From Gemmatimonadales bacterium (GTDB lineage Bacteria > Gemmatimonadota > Gemmatimonadetes > Gemmatimonadales > GWC2-71-9): 64,000 nucleotides of DNA. Location: NCBI GenBank assembly GCA_036279355.1, contig DASUJH010000034.1, positions 101,678-165,677 of the forward strand, written 5' to 3'. The position numbers were made by a program, and so were the translations under genes. Under the pieces are notes generated by a model. That model did not search any database. It was not told the DNA's origin and saw nothing but the letters and a program-made list of their open reading frames with translations. This document shows, one piece after another, positions 62,219 through 64,000 of the stretch (position 1 is its first letter; each line of letters begins with the position of its first letter).

Positions 62219-63637
62219 ATGTCATCGATCGCGGCTCACCTCCGGATTCGCCTCTACGCCTATGTCGCGGCTGTGGCCTTAGGTGGTGTAGCTGCGCTTG
62301 CAGCAGCCTGGCACGGCGCATTGGCATTTCCTGGATGGTGGCCTCTCGGTTGTTTCTTCTTGGTCGCCACGATACTCGAAGGCACACTCACGACCCGTCT
62401 GCGTATGTCAGGCACGGGGTCGATGGTGTTTGTAGCTCACCTCGCCGCCATTGTGGTCGTGGGGCCATTCTGGGCAGCCAGTGTCGCTGCTTCATCAAAC
62501 GTTATCGGCAGCATCGTCCGCGGGAACGGGTGGCCAAAGGTTGTGTTTAATTCAGCCCAGATCATCCTTGCCGTGCTCGGCGGCGCGTACATTTATCGGG
62601 CTTTCGGTGGTGGATTTCCACCGGCCTACTTTGCGTCAGGTGCAGAGCTTTCGATGCCGGAGGTTCAACGCGATCTCGGACTCTTTTTTCTAATGGCACT
62701 GATGTACTTCGCAGTGAATGCAACTGCAGTAAGTGGTGTGCTGGCGCTTAGCTCTGGACGTGCCTTCCGCGAAGTCTGGAATTTGAATGCGCGGGGCGTG
62801 CTCGCCTACGATGTTTGTGCGAGCTTGCTCGCTTTGCTAATGGCCTCAGCCTACGAGGTGTTCGAGCACTGGTTCGGGTTCGGTTCAATCGGTGTGATCG
62901 CGCTCGTCCTGCCGATTTTGGCCGTGCGCCATGTATACGGCCTGTACCGACAATTGCAGGAGAGCGGACAAGAGCTTCTCGAAGTAATGGTCAAGGCCAT
63001 CGAGGCCCGTGACCCCTACACATCTGGGCATTCACGGCGTGTAAGCCAGATGTCCCGAACGATTGCAACGGAACTGGGTTTGCCCGCGCGGGAAATTGAA
63101 CAGGTCGAAACCGCGGCGCTCTTGCACGATGTGGGAAAGATTCACGAAGAATTTGCGCCACTTCTCCGCAAGGAGGGCCGTTTGACCCCGGAGGAGACGA
63201 CGCTCATGCAGACACACGCTGCACGGAGCGCAGATCTCGTTGGAATAATTTCGAAATTCCGCGGCCCAATTCAGCTTGCAGTCAGGCACCACCACGAACG
63301 GTGGGATGGTCGGGGCTATCCTGATGGCATTACCGCCGAACGTATCCCGCTCGGGGCGCGCATCATTCTGGTCTCGGATACGATCGACGCCATGACGACA
63401 GATCGACCGTATCGTAAGCGGCTGCCGCTCGATACCGTAGTCGCCGAGTTGCTAAAGCATCAAGGCACACAGTTCGACCCGCGAATCGTTGCGCTCGCCA
63501 TTTCCTCAGTGGCGGTCCGGCGTCTAATCGCCGAGCCAGGTTCCCGATCAGCGCCCGCGGAGCACCGCTCCGCTGGCGTCGGTCGTCTAAGCCGGGCGGC
63601 CGCGGGGATGTGGAGGGTGGACCGGGCGCAATCTTAG
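62219..63637 (+). CDS. Membrane HD-GYP cyclic di-GMP phosphodiesterase
   Basis: The 472-residue protein has an N-terminal membrane sensor of about seven or eight helices (residues 5-240) of MASE-like character. A short coiled linker leads to an HD-GYP domain: ARDPYTSGHSRRVS, the metal-binding HD in LLHDVGKI (His303-Asp304), HAARSADLV, RHHHERWDGRGYPDG (GYP 366-368) and DTIDAMTTDRPYRK. It should hydrolyse cyclic di-GMP under control of a membrane signal. Codon and base use are clearly less GC-rich than in upstream genes, suggesting recent acquisition. Confidence 0.9.
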   Translation: MSSIAAHLRIRLYAYVAAVALGGVAALAAAWHGALAFPGWWPLGCFFLVATILEGTLTTRLRMSGTGSMVFVAHLAAIVVVGPFWAASVAASSNVIGSIVRGNGWPKVVFNSAQIILAVLGGAYIYRAFGGGFPPAYFASGAELSMPEVQRDLGLFFLMALMYFAVNATAVSGVLALSSGRAFREVWNLNARGVLAYDVCASLLALLMASAYEVFEHWFGFGSIGVIALVLPILAVRHVYGLYRQLQESGQELLEVMVKAIEARDPYTSGHSRRVSQMSRTIATELGLPAREIEQVETAALLHDVGKIHEEFAPLLRKEGRLTPEETTLMQTHAARSADLVGIISKFRGPIQLAVRHHHERWDGRGYPDGITAERIPLGARIILVSDTIDAMTTDRPYRKRLPLDTVVAELLKHQGTQFDPRIVALAISSVAVRRLIAEPGSRSAPAEHRSAGVGRLSRAAAGMWRVDRAQS

Positions 63638-63682
63638 TTGTTATCAGCGAGGTTCGTAGGAACCAACCTTCGACCATCCAGG

Positions 63683-64000
63683 CTAAACGCCCACCCCATC
63701 GCGCAGATTACTTGCGTCGGCAGTGATTCCGAGCGAGCCCTGGCGCAGGATCTGGTTGGCGGCAGCGGGCGGCAAGGCAGCTAGTCTATGGCGGAGACTG
63801 TCATAGCTCGGCCGGGGATCATCGTGCGTTCGAGTGGCCACAAATGCTGCCGCGGCTAGCACCTCCACTTGGTCGATGAAATCCAATTCTGCCAGGCGTT
63901 CCTTGAGCGCAAGAATTCGCTGAGTTGCCACCGACAGTTCCTGGTCGGTGGCCGCTGTGAGTGCAGTCCATATCGCAAAGCGCCCCTCGAAGTGTGCAAT
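63683..64000 (-). CDS. C-terminal fragment of an unrecognised protein
   Basis: The minus-strand frame is open from the window edge (64000) to a stop at 63683, giving at least 105 residues. An internal GTG at 63931 is only a possible start; since the frame continues upstream without a stop, the gene probably begins outside the window. The visible part is helical and hydrophilic (RILALKERLAELDFIDQVEV, then YDSLRHRLAALPPAAANQIL). No motif is recognised. Its GC content is reduced like the convergent HD-GYP gene. Confidence 0.55.
   Translation of the reverse strand: MAHFEGRFAIWTALTAATDQELSVATQRILALKERLAELDFIDQVEVLAAAAFVATRTHDDPRPSYDSLRHRLAALPPAAANQILRQGSLGITADASNLRDGVGV

Overview
The window is about 70% GC and reads as one dense stretch of a GC-rich, two-membrane bacterium. 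Type IV pilus genes with a PilQ secretin, frequent GTG starts, sigma-54 enhancer-binding regulators, the topA-trmFO-xerC-hslV-hslU run and TMTC-like membrane glycosyltransferases fit Gemmatimonadota best. That assignment is an inference from gene content, not a placement. I saw no tRNA, rRNA, CRISPR array or insertion sequence.

Layout. 1-700: the first residues of a secreted protein, then a 630-base non-coding stretch built of interleaved inverted repeats. 0.7-10.9 kb: housekeeping and stress genes (lipoprotein, PHP-type phosphatase, an FtsH with a sigma-54-like promoter, small membrane proteins, the pxpABC 5-oxoprolinase operon, a TVP38-like membrane protein overlapping a flavin disulfide oxidoreductase). 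10.9-21 kb: aceK and icd back to back, an Hsp15-like protein, a soluble lytic transglycosylase, a large multi-PAS hybrid kinase and endonuclease III.

21-43.9 kb is a type IV pilus region: a PilS/PilR-like pair; a glycosylation block (polyprenyl-phosphate-sugar-synthase-like GT2, methyltransferase, GT-C enzyme, two TMTC-like GT-C/TPR proteins); two tandem pilins behind a sigma-54 promoter; a second kinase/sigma-54 activator pair; a minor-pilin operon behind another sigma-54 promoter; and pilMNOPQ. The pilus motors PilB/PilT and the platform protein PilC are not in the window. The arrangement suggests sigma-54 control of pilin and a dedicated pilin O-glycosylation machine.

43.9-57.5 kb: aroC-aroK, topA-trmFO-xerC-hslV-hslU, a secreted amidohydrolase divergent from a TetR regulator, argF, gcvT and a MoaB/Mog-like gene. 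57.5-64 kb is a signalling island: an NtrC-like regulator whose receiver lacks the phospho-acceptor Asp; a protein joining two ferredoxin clusters, a hydrogenase-like domain without H-cluster cysteines, another [4Fe-4S] domain and an intact GGDEF domain; an unrecognised protein; and then, where GC falls visibly, a 35-residue ORF with a very strong but apparently sequestered ribosome binding site directly before a membrane HD-GYP protein. The Fe-S/hydrogenase-like/GGDEF fusion, with a matching HD-GYP enzyme nearby, is the best candidate for an undescribed system; pilin glycosylation by TMTC-like enzymes is second.
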